NCBI GenBank assembly: GCA_947575805.1
Contig: CANPOY010000023.1
Location: 1-43,088, forward strand
Length of the DNA: 43,088 bases
Direction: 5' to 3'
From: an uncultured Lachnospiraceae bacterium
Lineage (GTDB): Bacteria; Bacillota; Clostridia; Lachnospirales; Lachnospiraceae
The translations under genes and the position numbers were made by a program. The notes beneath the pieces are model-generated. The model was not told the origin of the DNA, made no database searches, and saw only the letters and a program-made list of their open reading frames with translations. This document shows, piece after piece, positions 33,702 to 41,279 of the stretch (its first letter is position 1; each line of letters starts with the position of its first letter).

Positions 33702-36041
33702 ATGGGAAACAAAGGAAAACAGGCAGAACTTTTGGCTCCCGCCGGAAGTCCGGCCGCCTTTTACGGGGCAGTAAAGGCCGGTGCAGACGCCGTTTATCTG
33801 GGCAGCCGGCGTTTCGGCGCAAGAGCCTATGCCGAAAATTTCACAGAAGATGAAATCACGGAGTGTATCCGTTACGGCCATATTATGGGATGCAAGCTTT
33901 ACCTTACGGTGAACACGCTGATGAAAGAAGAAGAAGCGGCAGAGCTGTGCGGGCATATTCAGCCCTTTTATGAGAACGGGCTGGACGGTGTTATTGTTCA
34001 GGATTTCGGCGCCTTGCGCCTGTTAAGGCAGACCTTTCCGGGCCTGGCGCTTCATGCCAGCACCCAGATGAGCCTCTGCAGTGAAAACGGCGCCCGGCTG
34101 CTAAAAGAAATGGGAGCCAGCAGGATCGTACCTGCCAGAGAGCTTAGTCTGAATGAAATCCGCAGGATCAGGCAGGCAGCGGACGTAGAGGTGGAAACTT
34201 TTATCCATGGGGCTATGTGCTACTGCTATTCCGGACAGTGTCTTTTCAGCAGCATGTTAGGCGGCAGGAGCGGCAACCGGGGGCGTTGTGCCCAGCCCTG
34301 CAGACTTCCCTATACCGCCGAAATCAACGGCCGGAAGGGCAGGGAGCAGTATATTTTAAGTCTGAAGGATATGTGCACGCTGAAAGCACTTCCGGAGCTG
34401 ATGCAGGCAGGGATTGACTCCTTTAAGATCGAGGGACGCATGAAGAAGCCGGAATACGCAGCAGGAGTCACTGCCGTGTACCGCAGGTATATGGACCGGT
34501 ATTATGAAATGAGGGAACGGTACGGGGAACGGGAAGCTGCGGAGCGGTTTGCCATGGAAAAAGAAGACTATCGCGTTCTGACTTCTCTTTATATCCGCAG
34601 TCAGGTGCAGGACGGATATTATTTCAAGAAAAACGGCAGTGAAATGATTACGCTGGAAAGCCCTGCTTACAGTGCCAGTGACGAGACTCTGCTGGCGGAC
34701 ATCAGCAAAAAGTACCTGGCGGAGAGGAAACGGCTGCCCATAACGCTGCATGCCGTTTTTCGGGAAGGCAAGCCCGCCTCCCTCACCGCAGGATTGGGGA
34801 AACAGCCCGGCGGCAACGGACAGGCAGGAGATGATAAGCTGACAGAAACTGACGGGCCGACAGCCATCACTCCGTACAGCGTCACTGTCACGGGAGAACC
34901 GGTCCAAAAGGCGGCAAATCAGCCCGTCACGGAGGAAAATATCCGGAAGCAGATTTGGAAACTGAGGGACACCCCCTTCTTTGCAGAGGAAATCCTGGTG
35001 GATATGGACATTAACATTTTTTACCCCCTGAAGCAGATCAACGAGCTGCGCAGGCAGGCAATAAGACGGATGGAGGAGGTGTTGCTGGAAAGAAACGCCG
35101 GATCTGCAGGACATATAAAACGGGAAGAGACTGAAAAGGCGGCGGGAACGGTGGTTGCCGGTAGAGATGCCGCGGCAGCATTGCCGGTTGGCGGGGGCTC
35201 TGTCAGGACATCCCCGGCGGCCGGAAGGATTCCTTCCCGGGGTATTTCGCTCTCCCTGTCTACAAGGGATCAACTGGCGGGACTCCTGGGGTGGCTGGAG
35301 GAGCATTCTGATCAACAGCCCGTGTGTGTTTACCTGGCCGGAAGCCTGGCGAAGGAAGATCAGGAGGACTGCCGGCGGCTGACAGCTTACTGTCCATTAC
35401 TGATTACACTGCCGTATATTCTCAGAGAGCCGGATCAGCCCTGGCTGGAGACCATGTATGCCCTGTGTGGCGCCGGGACGCTGTTTTCCGGATTTCTGAT
35501 CCGTTCTGCGGACGGTTTTGGCTTTTTAAGGAACAGGGCAAAGAACGGGCTTTGGCATCTGGACGCCTCTGTCTATACCTGGAACCGGGCTGCGGCGGAG
35601 GAGCTTGGAGAGGATATTGACAGCTTCTGCCTGCCTTACGAGCTGAAAGCGGCGGAGCAGAGACATCTTACGAACAGTGGATTTCCATTTGAAAAACCCG
35701 TTTACGGCCGGATTCCGATGATGATTACCGCCAACTGCATTCTGCGTACGGCAGGACAGTGCAGACCGGGAAGCGGGGACAGTACGATTCTGATCGACCG
35801 TTTCGGCAAGCGGTTTCCTGTGGTGAGGGACTGTACCCGCTGCACCAATATCGTTTATAACAGTGTTCCCCTTTCCCTGCACCGTGAAATCAGTAAATGG
35901 AGAGACAGGGTGCGCCTCCGGCTGGATTTTACCGTGGAAGATTTCAGGGAGACAGGGGCGGTTCTGGATACCTTCTTTTTGGGAAAGCAGCCGCAATATG
36001 AGGAGTACACCACCGGACACGAAAAACGCGGAGTCCTGTGA
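33702..36041 (+). CDS. U32-family peptidase
   Basis: 779 residues from ATG 33702 (AGGA nine bases upstream); the frame opens earlier at a TTG without a site. The N-terminal barrel has the U32 signature: LLAPAGSPAAFYGAVKAGADAVYLG, ALHASTQMSL, FIHGAMCYCYSGQCLFSSMLGGRSGNRGRCAQPCR (cysteines likely bind a cluster or metal) and SFKIEGRMKKPEYA. The C-terminal half is the DUF3656-type collagenase-associated region with a final cysteine pair in RDCTRCTNIVYNS. Two Gly/Ala-rich low-complexity inserts lie near residues 365-400 and 475-510. Related enzymes are RlhA/TrhP-type hydroxylation factors as well as reported collagenases, so peptidase activity is not assured. Confidence 0.85.
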   Translation: MGNKGKQAELLAPAGSPAAFYGAVKAGADAVYLGSRRFGARAYAENFTEDEITECIRYGHIMGCKLYLTVNTLMKEEEAAELCGHIQPFYENGLDGVIVQDFGALRLLRQTFPGLALHASTQMSLCSENGARLLKEMGASRIVPARELSLNEIRRIRQAADVEVETFIHGAMCYCYSGQCLFSSMLGGRSGNRGRCAQPCRLPYTAEINGRKGREQYILSLKDMCTLKALPELMQAGIDSFKIEGRMKKPEYAAGVTAVYRRYMDRYYEMRERYGEREAAERFAMEKEDYRVLTSLYIRSQVQDGYYFKKNGSEMITLESPAYSASDETLLADISKKYLAERKRLPITLHAVFREGKPASLTAGLGKQPGGNGQAGDDKLTETDGPTAITPYSVTVTGEPVQKAANQPVTEENIRKQIWKLRDTPFFAEEILVDMDINIFYPLKQINELRRQAIRRMEEVLLERNAGSAGHIKREETEKAAGTVVAGRDAAAALPVGGGSVRTSPAAGRIPSRGISLSLSTRDQLAGLLGWLEEHSDQQPVCVYLAGSLAKEDQEDCRRLTAYCPLLITLPYILREPDQPWLETMYALCGAGTLFSGFLIRSADGFGFLRNRAKNGLWHLDASVYTWNRAAAEELGEDIDSFCLPYELKAAEQRHLTNSGFPFEKPVYGRIPMMITANCILRTAGQCRPGSGDSTILIDRFGKRFPVVRDCTRCTNIVYNSVPLSLHREISKWRDRVRLRLDFTVEDFRETGAVLDTFFLGKQPQYEEYTTGHEKRGVL

Positions 36042-36089
36042 CCTTGGGAACTGCAGATGGTTTTTCCGATATAAATCATGAAATGAAGG

Positions 36090-36118
36090 TTGCGCTTCCG
36101 AGTGGTTTGGGCTATACT
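36090..36118 (+). promoter_or_regulatory. promoter for the Nudix gene
   Basis: TTGCGC at 36090-36095, a 17-base spacer, and TATACT at 36113-36118. Confidence 0.6.
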
Positions 36119-36161
36119 GTACTTTAGTTGTGTACAGGCACACCGGTCAGGAGGAATTGCA

Positions 36162-36614
36162 ATGATAGAAGCAACAAGCTGCGGTGGTGTGGTGATATTT
36201 CGTGGAAAGATACTGCTTTTGTACAAGAATTACAAGAATAAATATGAGGGATGGGTCTTGCCCAAAGGTACGGTAGAAGAGGGTGAGGAATATAAGGAGA
36301 CCGCGCTGCGGGAAGTGCTGGAGGAATCAGGGGCAAGGGCCGTCATCATAAAATATATCGGAAAGAGCGAATATTCTTTTACCGTGCCGGAGGATACCGT
36401 AGAAAAGGAAGTGCATTGGTATTTGATGATGGCGGACAGCTACTACAGTAAGCCCCAGAAAGAGGAGTATTTTGTCGATGCAGGTTATTACAAATACCAC
36501 GAAGCCTACCATTTGCTTAAGTTTTCAAATGAAAAGCGGATTCTGGAAAAAGCCTATGGGGAATATCTGGAATTAAAAAGGCAAAATTTATGGGGCAGCC
36601 GAAAATATTTTTAG
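36162..36614 (+). CDS. Nudix hydrolase
   Basis: 150 residues from ATG 36162 with CAGGAGGAATTGCA upstream. Complete Nudix box GTVEEGEEYKETALREVLEESG (residues about 36-57), whose REVxEExG glutamates bind the metal. N-terminal SCGGVVIFRGKILLLYK resembles the Ap4A-hydrolase/MutT-like group. Cleaves a nucleoside diphosphate linked to some group X; the substrate is not determined. Monocistronic, convergent with the HD-GYP gene. Confidence 0.88.
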   Translation: MIEATSCGGVVIFRGKILLLYKNYKNKYEGWVLPKGTVEEGEEYKETALREVLEESGARAVIIKYIGKSEYSFTVPEDTVEKEVHWYLMMADSYYSKPQKEEYFVDAGYYKYHEAYHLLKFSNEKRILEKAYGEYLELKRQNLWGSRKYF

Positions 36615-36648
36615 CTCTTCGACTGCCCTGGATTTGTGATTTGCAGAA

Positions 36649-37707
36649 TTATAAATTTTTAACAATGGAAAGCTGGGGATTTTCCAAAAGATCCAGTATT
36701 TTTTCTTCGGCGTTTTTCAAAACCGGCAGCGAGTATCTGCCCGGATGTACCATAAACACATCCCATACGGAATTGTCTGAAAGCTGTACCGTAGTGCCCA
36801 ATTGGGCGTCCGCGATACGATTCATCAGCGGGAGCAGAAGCTCCGTGTCATATATCGACAAATTTTTCTGGAAGTTGTCCAGTATCTGCAGGGGAGTCAT
36901 TGCAGTGCGATAAGAACGGGGAGAAGCCATGGCAATATAGGTATCAATAATTGCGATATATCTTGCAAAAACATCGATGCCGGAGCCCTTCATATGATAG
37001 GGATAGCCGCTGCCGTCCATGCGCTCATGGTGCATAATAACGGCATTTTTTACTCTCTGGTCCACAGGGGACTTACTGTTATTCAACAGGGCATAGCCGA
37101 TGACTGGGTGCTTTTTTATCATCGTATATTCCTCTTCACTCAGCTTATCGGATTTCCAGAGCAGGTCATAGGGCAGCCGCAGCTTGCCGATGTCATAGTA
37201 AAAGCAGGAAAGGATCAGGTTCTCTTTATCCTGTTGGTTCATTTCCATCCAGTTGGCAAAGGTTCCGCCCAGCAGAGCGGAATTCAGACAGTGGGTATAG
37301 GTCAGCTCGTCCTCGTTGGGCATCAGGTTATAAAGATAGTCCAGCAGCACAGTGCCGCTGTTGTATGTTGACGACATGTCATCATAGATGGCAAGCAGAT
37401 CTTCACTGGCAACCGGCACTCCGCCTGTAACAAAGGAAACCATAAGCTTCTTATAGCGAATCAGGTTCTCGGCGTGCTTTTTCTGAAAAATTTTGAAATA
37501 TTCGTCATAGCGTATCTTCTCATAGTGGGTGGTGGCAAAGTCAATGCCCTCCTTTACTGTGACGCACATGACGGAATAGCGTTTCAGACGTTCGATCATA
37601 GCCTCCGTCAATACCGTATCTGCCGGGAACAATATACCGCCTGAGTACTCCACGTCTTCGCCTAACACCATTCCGGGTTCCAAAACCATTCGTGCCACAG
37701 ATTTCAT
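36649..37707 (-). CDS. HD-GYP domain protein with altered HD motif
   Basis: 352 residues. The N-terminal 110 residues are a DUF3391-like region (GMVLGEDVEYSGGILFPADTVLTEAMIERL). Residues about 125-300 are HD-GYP: H139, then Y171-D172 where the family has HD (YYDIGKLRLP), H200 (KKHPVIGY), H226-H227 (MHHERMDGSGYP), and D255. HD-GYP proteins hydrolyse cyclic di-GMP with a two- or three-metal site. Loss of the HD histidine should weaken or abolish metal binding, so this may be a c-di-GMP-binding regulator rather than an enzyme. GGGAGG lies 11 bases before the ATG; own promoter at 37742-37769. Confidence 0.85.
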   Translation of the reverse strand: MKSVARMVLEPGMVLGEDVEYSGGILFPADTVLTEAMIERLKRYSVMCVTVKEGIDFATTHYEKIRYDEYFKIFQKKHAENLIRYKKLMVSFVTGGVPVASEDLLAIYDDMSSTYNSGTVLLDYLYNLMPNEDELTYTHCLNSALLGGTFANWMEMNQQDKENLILSCFYYDIGKLRLPYDLLWKSDKLSEEEYTMIKKHPVIGYALLNNSKSPVDQRVKNAVIMHHERMDGSGYPYHMKGSGIDVFARYIAIIDTYIAMASPRSYRTAMTPLQILDNFQKNLSIYDTELLLPLMNRIADAQLGTTVQLSDNSVWDVFMVHPGRYSLPVLKNAEEKILDLLENPQLSIVKNL

Positions 37708-37741
37708 CTTTCCGTAGTCCTCCCTTCATCCTTCTCTTTTC

Positions 37742-37769
37742 AGTATAAAATATTTTGATAAAATGTCAA
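37742..37769 (-). promoter_or_regulatory. promoter for the HD-GYP gene
   Basis: On the minus strand TTGACA (37769-37764), a 16-base spacer, and TATACT (37747-37742). Confidence 0.65.
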
Positions 37770-37818
37770 CCTCTGTACAGGTAAATTCTGCATGGTTTAG
37801 CTGTTGCCAATTTTCTGA

Positions 37819-37846
37819 TTGCAAATAACGGATTCTATGCTATACT
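37819..37846 (+). promoter_or_regulatory. promoter for the 37867-39534 cluster
   Basis: TTGCAA at 37819-37824, a 16-base spacer, and TATACT at 37841-37846, about 20 bases before the start codon. Confidence 0.6.
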
Positions 37847-37866
37847 AACAGAAAAGGAATTGGAAT

Positions 37867-38196
37867 ATGGCGGTTAAGCTTAATTACCATCCGGATCTGT
37901 ATCTGGGAGAAAGTATTGACAGGGAAAAACTGGATAGAATAAAGAAAAAGCTGGAAAACAAGCCTTTGCTCTCCGGTGTTTTTTTAATTGCCATTTCCAG
38001 GAATCCTTCCGATCAGCTTGAAATATACAACGCCAGGCAGCTGGTACAGAAATATTATGCCAAAAACCCTCCCTATGTGGTGGGAATTGCCGGGAATCAT
38101 TACGAAGCCGTGGTCATGGTAAAGCAGATGGTTTTGGAATGCCTGGAAAAAAGAGGCGACTGCGCTCTGAAGGAGTATCTGTTATGCCGGAAATAA
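37867..38196 (+). CDS. conserved hypothetical protein
   Basis: 109 residues with AAAAGGAATTGGAAT before the ATG. Soluble alpha/beta protein; no motif recognised. Its end overlaps the next gene by 13 bases, and the pair leads into gerW, so a link to sporulation or the envelope is possible but unproven. Confidence 0.7.
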   Translation: MAVKLNYHPDLYLGESIDREKLDRIKKKLENKPLLSGVFLIAISRNPSDQLEIYNARQLVQKYYAKNPPYVVGIAGNHYEAVVMVKQMVLECLEKRGDCALKEYLLCRK

Positions 38197-39116
38197 TTTT
38201 GCATATTTTATCTATAATCGGAATCCTTCTTCTCGTCCTCCTGGGCATGCTTGTGTTGCTGCTGGTACTTTTACTGTTCTGGCCGGTAACCTATCGGGTG
38301 AAAGGGGAGAAAACTTCGAAGGACTTGCGGATTGCCGCAAAGGCAGACTGGCTTTTAGGTCTGTTCGGGGTACGCTTTACTTATCCGGAACCAGGGAAAC
38401 CGACAATAAAGCTTCTATGGAAAACCCTTACGGACGCGGAGATTAAGAAAGGAAAGGCAGAAGAGGGCGGTGAAGGCAGCTCCGGGCGTAAGGAAGGTTC
38501 AGAAGCAGACAGCCATACCGTTCAGGCTGCAGAGAACAGAGAGGAAAAGGCAGACAGGGAACCGTCTGAGAACACAGTGGATGCTCCGGCGGCAGAAGAA
38601 TATACCGGCCAGGCCGGGGAAGATGCGGAGACCGGGAGTGGAGAGGAATCGGACGGGCCCCTAACACCGATTTTGGAAAAATTCCAAAAGATAAAGTACA
38701 CAATTTTAAAGATATATGATAAAATTAAAGAGGTTTGGGCAAACATAACCTATTACAATGATCTTTTGCACGAGAAAAATACCGCGCTGCTGTGGCAGCA
38801 TGTAAAGCTGAGACTGGGGAAAATACTAAAGAGTATCCGCCCAAGGCATATCAGGGCTAATGTACTCTTTGGCACGGGAGCCCCGGATACCACTGGGTAT
38901 GCCTTTGGGGTATATGGGATGCTTTCGCCGGTCCTCGGCAGACAGGTTTGCCTGACGCCCGATTTTAACCGGGCAATTTTAGAGGGAAATTTTGACGTGT
39001 CGGGACATATCACACTCTGGACCCTCGCATGGAATGTACTGAAGCTGCTTCTGGATAAGAAGCTTAGATTGTTTTTAAAAAAGATGAAAGCAGGGAGGAA
39101 AGAAAATGGCAGATAA
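38184..39116 (+). CDS. DUF2953 membrane-anchored protein
   Basis: 310 residues from ATG 38184 (AAGGAG upstream, inside the previous gene). One strong N-terminal membrane segment (residues 3-34, leucine-rich), then FWPVTYRVKGE, an acidic low-complexity linker (about 95-160), and the DUF2953 core (WQHVKLRLGKILKSIRPRHIRANVLFGTGAPDTTGYAFGVYGML, FDVSGHITLWTL). DUF2953 proteins sit upstream of gerW/ytfJ in many spore formers, as here. Function unknown. Overlaps gerW by 11 bases. Confidence 0.82.
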   Translation: MPEIILHILSIIGILLLVLLGMLVLLLVLLLFWPVTYRVKGEKTSKDLRIAAKADWLLGLFGVRFTYPEPGKPTIKLLWKTLTDAEIKKGKAEEGGEGSSGRKEGSEADSHTVQAAENREEKADREPSENTVDAPAAEEYTGQAGEDAETGSGEESDGPLTPILEKFQKIKYTILKIYDKIKEVWANITYYNDLLHEKNTALLWQHVKLRLGKILKSIRPRHIRANVLFGTGAPDTTGYAFGVYGMLSPVLGRQVCLTPDFNRAILEGNFDVSGHITLWTLAWNVLKLLLDKKLRLFLKKMKAGRKENGR

Positions 39117-39534
39117 AGAGAATTTTCAGGGAGTAGTCGAGGCGCTTTTAAAGGGAATGGACACGGTACTGTCAACAAAAACGGTAGTCGGCGAGGCAAC
39201 GCAGGTGGGGGATACCATTATTCTTCCCCTTGTGGATGTATCCTTTGGCGTCGGTGCAGGCGCAGGCAGCAACAGCCAGAAGAATTCCGCTTCCGGCGCG
39301 GGCGGACTGGGCGGGAAAATGACCCCAAGCGCGGTTCTCGTAATTAAAAACGGATCTGCAAAGCTGGTAAATATCAAGAATCAGGACGCAGTCACCAAGA
39401 TTCTGGATATGATTCCGGACATCGTGGACAAATTCTCAAAGTCAAAAGACAAAGAGAAGGATACGGACGAAATGTCCGATGCCCAGGTGGTTGACATTGC
39501 GTTCCCGGAGGAATCGAAAAATTCGCAAAGCTGA
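39106..39534 (+). CDS. gerW: GerW/YtfJ-family sporulation protein
   Basis: 142 residues; GGGAGGAAAGAAA before the ATG. Family features: N-terminal VVEALLKGMDTVLSTKTVVGEATQVGDTIILPLVDVSFG, the glycine-rich GAGAGSNSQKN...GGLGGKMTP stretch, and the following AVLVIKNGSAKLVNIK. YtfJ (GerW) is a spore protein linked to L-alanine-triggered germination in Bacillus. Supports a spore-forming host. Confidence 0.9.
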   Translation: MADKENFQGVVEALLKGMDTVLSTKTVVGEATQVGDTIILPLVDVSFGVGAGAGSNSQKNSASGAGGLGGKMTPSAVLVIKNGSAKLVNIKNQDAVTKILDMIPDIVDKFSKSKDKEKDTDEMSDAQVVDIAFPEESKNSQS

Positions 39535-39578
39535 TTAAGAATCCGGGAATCGGATTCTGCATATATTAGAGTGAGAAA

Positions 39579-39746
39579 ATGAAATGCTGTCAGGAAAAGG
39601 CATACATGAGAAAGCTGATTGGCCTTGGAGCTTTTTTGATTGCAATCGGGATGCTGCTGATGCTGATTACCCGTAATCGTCTGATCGGACTGCTCATAAT
39701 CGCTCTGTTACTGTTTATAGGATATAATTGCTTTTGCGGAGATTAG
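39579..39746 (+). CDS. small membrane protein
   Basis: 55 residues, MKCCQEKAYMRKL followed by two hydrophobic segments (LIGLGAFLIAIGMLLML and IGLLIIALLLFIGYNCF), with a CC pair at the start and two more cysteines at the end. GAGTGAG precedes the ATG at 39579; a second ATG at 39606 behind AGGAAAAGG would give 46 residues. It fills the gap between gerW and the coiled-coil gene in the same direction. Function unknown. Confidence 0.6.
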   Translation: MKCCQEKAYMRKLIGLGAFLIAIGMLLMLITRNRLIGLLIIALLLFIGYNCFCGD

Positions 39747-39777
39747 CAATTTTGATGCGTATCGGAGGTTAGTGCAA

Positions 39778-40326
39778 ATGATCGATTGGGAAGAGATAGC
39801 GGGCGCCGTGGGAACGGACGAGCTCAGGGAAGCAAAGCTATGGCTCTTTCAGGAAAATATACGTCTGGAAAATGTGCGGAAGGAGCTTGATGAATCGAGG
39901 GAAAAGTTTGACGAGTCGCAAAAGAAGTTTCTGGATGAAAGAGTGCGGTTTCGAAAGGAAATGGAAGATTTGAACCGCCGTACGGTCCAGGAACAAAAAC
40001 GCTTACGGGAAGAAAACTTGTTTTTTGAAAAAAAACTGGCGATTCTTCAGGACGGGTTCCGGCAGTTGGATGAGGACAGGAAATCGCTGGAAAAGCAGAA
40101 ACAGGTTCTGGCCCAGCAGCGGAAGAGAAGCATACAGTACGCAGAGGGCGAATCCCTTTTGGAGGAAACGGTGAAACGGCTCTTCGCCGGCGTAAGCAAT
40201 CCCCTTGCACTCCGTAAGAGGCATCGTGACCTGGTTAAGATTTTCCACCCGGACAATCTGTTCGGGGACGCTGAGCTGGTGCAGATGATTAATAAGGAAT
40301 ATCTCCGAAGAAAAGAAGAGGCATAA
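39778..40326 (+). CDS. coiled-coil protein with J-domain-like C-terminus
   Basis: 182 residues from ATG 39778, nine bases after GGAGG; a GTG at 39772 is too close. Residues 20-120 are a highly charged coiled coil with heptad character (ESREKFDESQKKFLDERVRF). Residues 135-182 resemble the second half of a J domain: LALRKRHRDLVKIFHPDNLFGD with H157-P158-D159, then QMINKEYLRRKEE. The HPD triad is what DnaJ proteins use to stimulate Hsp70 ATPase. It could recruit DnaK to a coiled-coil partner; that is inference. Ends with a strong terminator. Confidence 0.75.
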   Translation: MIDWEEIAGAVGTDELREAKLWLFQENIRLENVRKELDESREKFDESQKKFLDERVRFRKEMEDLNRRTVQEQKRLREENLFFEKKLAILQDGFRQLDEDRKSLEKQKQVLAQQRKRSIQYAEGESLLEETVKRLFAGVSNPLALRKRHRDLVKIFHPDNLFGDAELVQMINKEYLRRKEEA

Positions 40327-40330
40327 AAAA

Positions 40331-40356
40331 AGAACTTCCCGGGAAGTTCTTTTTTA
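40331..40356 (+). terminator. intrinsic terminator
   Basis: The 20-base perfect palindrome at 40331-40350 (AGAACTTCCC / GGGAAGTTCT), preceded by A residues and followed by T residues, works in both directions. Confidence 0.9.
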
Positions 40357-40523
40357 TACATCAAAATCTCAAATTACTGCATCTCATTTTGCAGTGTGAA
40401 ACACCCGATACCGCAGGAAATCAACGCCAAAAGCATTTTTCAGCGTAAGACTTAGAATTTCTTCGCAAAACAGACTTTGCTGCAAGCGTAAACTGTCATA
40501 AGCAGTTAGAAATTCTTCCCACA

Positions 40524-40709
40524 CTATGCTCTTTCCACGCGGCCGGACCTCAGGCAGCTGGTGCAAACGTGCATTCTCTTAGCTCCGCCGTTAACCTTGC
40601 ATTTTACATTCTTAACATTCGATTTCCAGATTGCATTGCTTCTTCTATGAGAATGGCTCACATTATTACCGAAATGAACGCCTTTTCCACAAATATCACA
40701 CTTAGCCAT
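40524..40709 (-). CDS. rpmB: 50S ribosomal protein L28
   Basis: 61 residues from ATG 40709, with GAGGAGGTGTCAAA upstream; the longer frame upstream is leader. MAKCDICGKGVHFGNNVSHSH start and the VCTSCLRSGRVERA end are typical. Two CxxC pairs (C4/C7 and C49/C52) make this the zinc-binding form. Part of the large ribosomal subunit. Transcribed alone and divergently from the asp23 gene; this genome arrangement (rpmB opposite asp23-DAK2) is standard in Clostridia and Bacilli. The 160 bases downstream to the terminator hold no supported gene. Confidence 0.95.
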   Translation of the reverse strand: MAKCDICGKGVHFGNNVSHSHRRSNAIWKSNVKNVKCKVNGGAKRMHVCTSCLRSGRVERA

Positions 40710-40906
40710 TTTGACACCTCCTCGATATATAAGTAAGTTCACAACATTGATATAGTAACAGAAATGAACAAGAAAAGCAAGCAAAAAAATACTTTTTTAT
40801 TTTTTTTGCTTTTAATGTTTCCTTTTTCAGGGAAAGCTGTTAAAATAACATATATGTCCATGGGCTTTTGGGGTCTGAAATTGCCCGGAAAGGAAGGGTT
40901 ATAGAT

Positions 40907-41266
40907 ATGAAGGGTTCTTCCATGAATACTCATATGGGAAATATCATCATTGACAATGAAGTGATCGCCCAATATGCAGGCAGTGTTGCAGTGGAATGCT
41001 TTGGCATTGTGGGCATGGCAGGCGTAAGCATGAAAGACGGGCTTGTCCGGCTCCTGAAAATGGACAGTCTGACGCGGGGTATCAGCGTATCGTTAAACAA
41101 TAACAAGCTGACCCTTGATTTTCATGTCATTGTATCTTACGGCGTGAGCATTCTCGCCGTTGCAGATAATCTGATTGACAGCGTAAAATACAAGGTTGAG
41201 GAATTTACCGGCATTGAAATCGAAAAAATCAACATTTATGTTGACGGTGTCAGAGTGATTGATTAA
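40907..41266 (+). CDS. Asp23/Gls24-family protein
   Basis: 119 residues from ATG 40907 (AAGGAAGGG eight bases upstream). Typical features: GNIIIDNEVIAQYAGSVAVECFGIVGMAG, LDFHVIVSYGVSILAVADNLIDSVKYKVEE, and the closing INIYVDGVRV. YloU in Bacillus; the family is linked to envelope stress and membrane homeostasis. It precedes the DAK2 gene by 13 bases. Confidence 0.9.
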   Translation: MKGSSMNTHMGNIIIDNEVIAQYAGSVAVECFGIVGMAGVSMKDGLVRLLKMDSLTRGISVSLNNNKLTLDFHVIVSYGVSILAVADNLIDSVKYKVEEFTGIEIEKINIYVDGVRVID

Positions 41267-41279
41267 GGAGGACTTTATC

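Noticed and set aside
40384..40566. Possible 60-residue gene after rpmB on the minus strand
   Set aside because: It overlaps rpmB by 43 bases, has no ribosome site and no recognisable motif.
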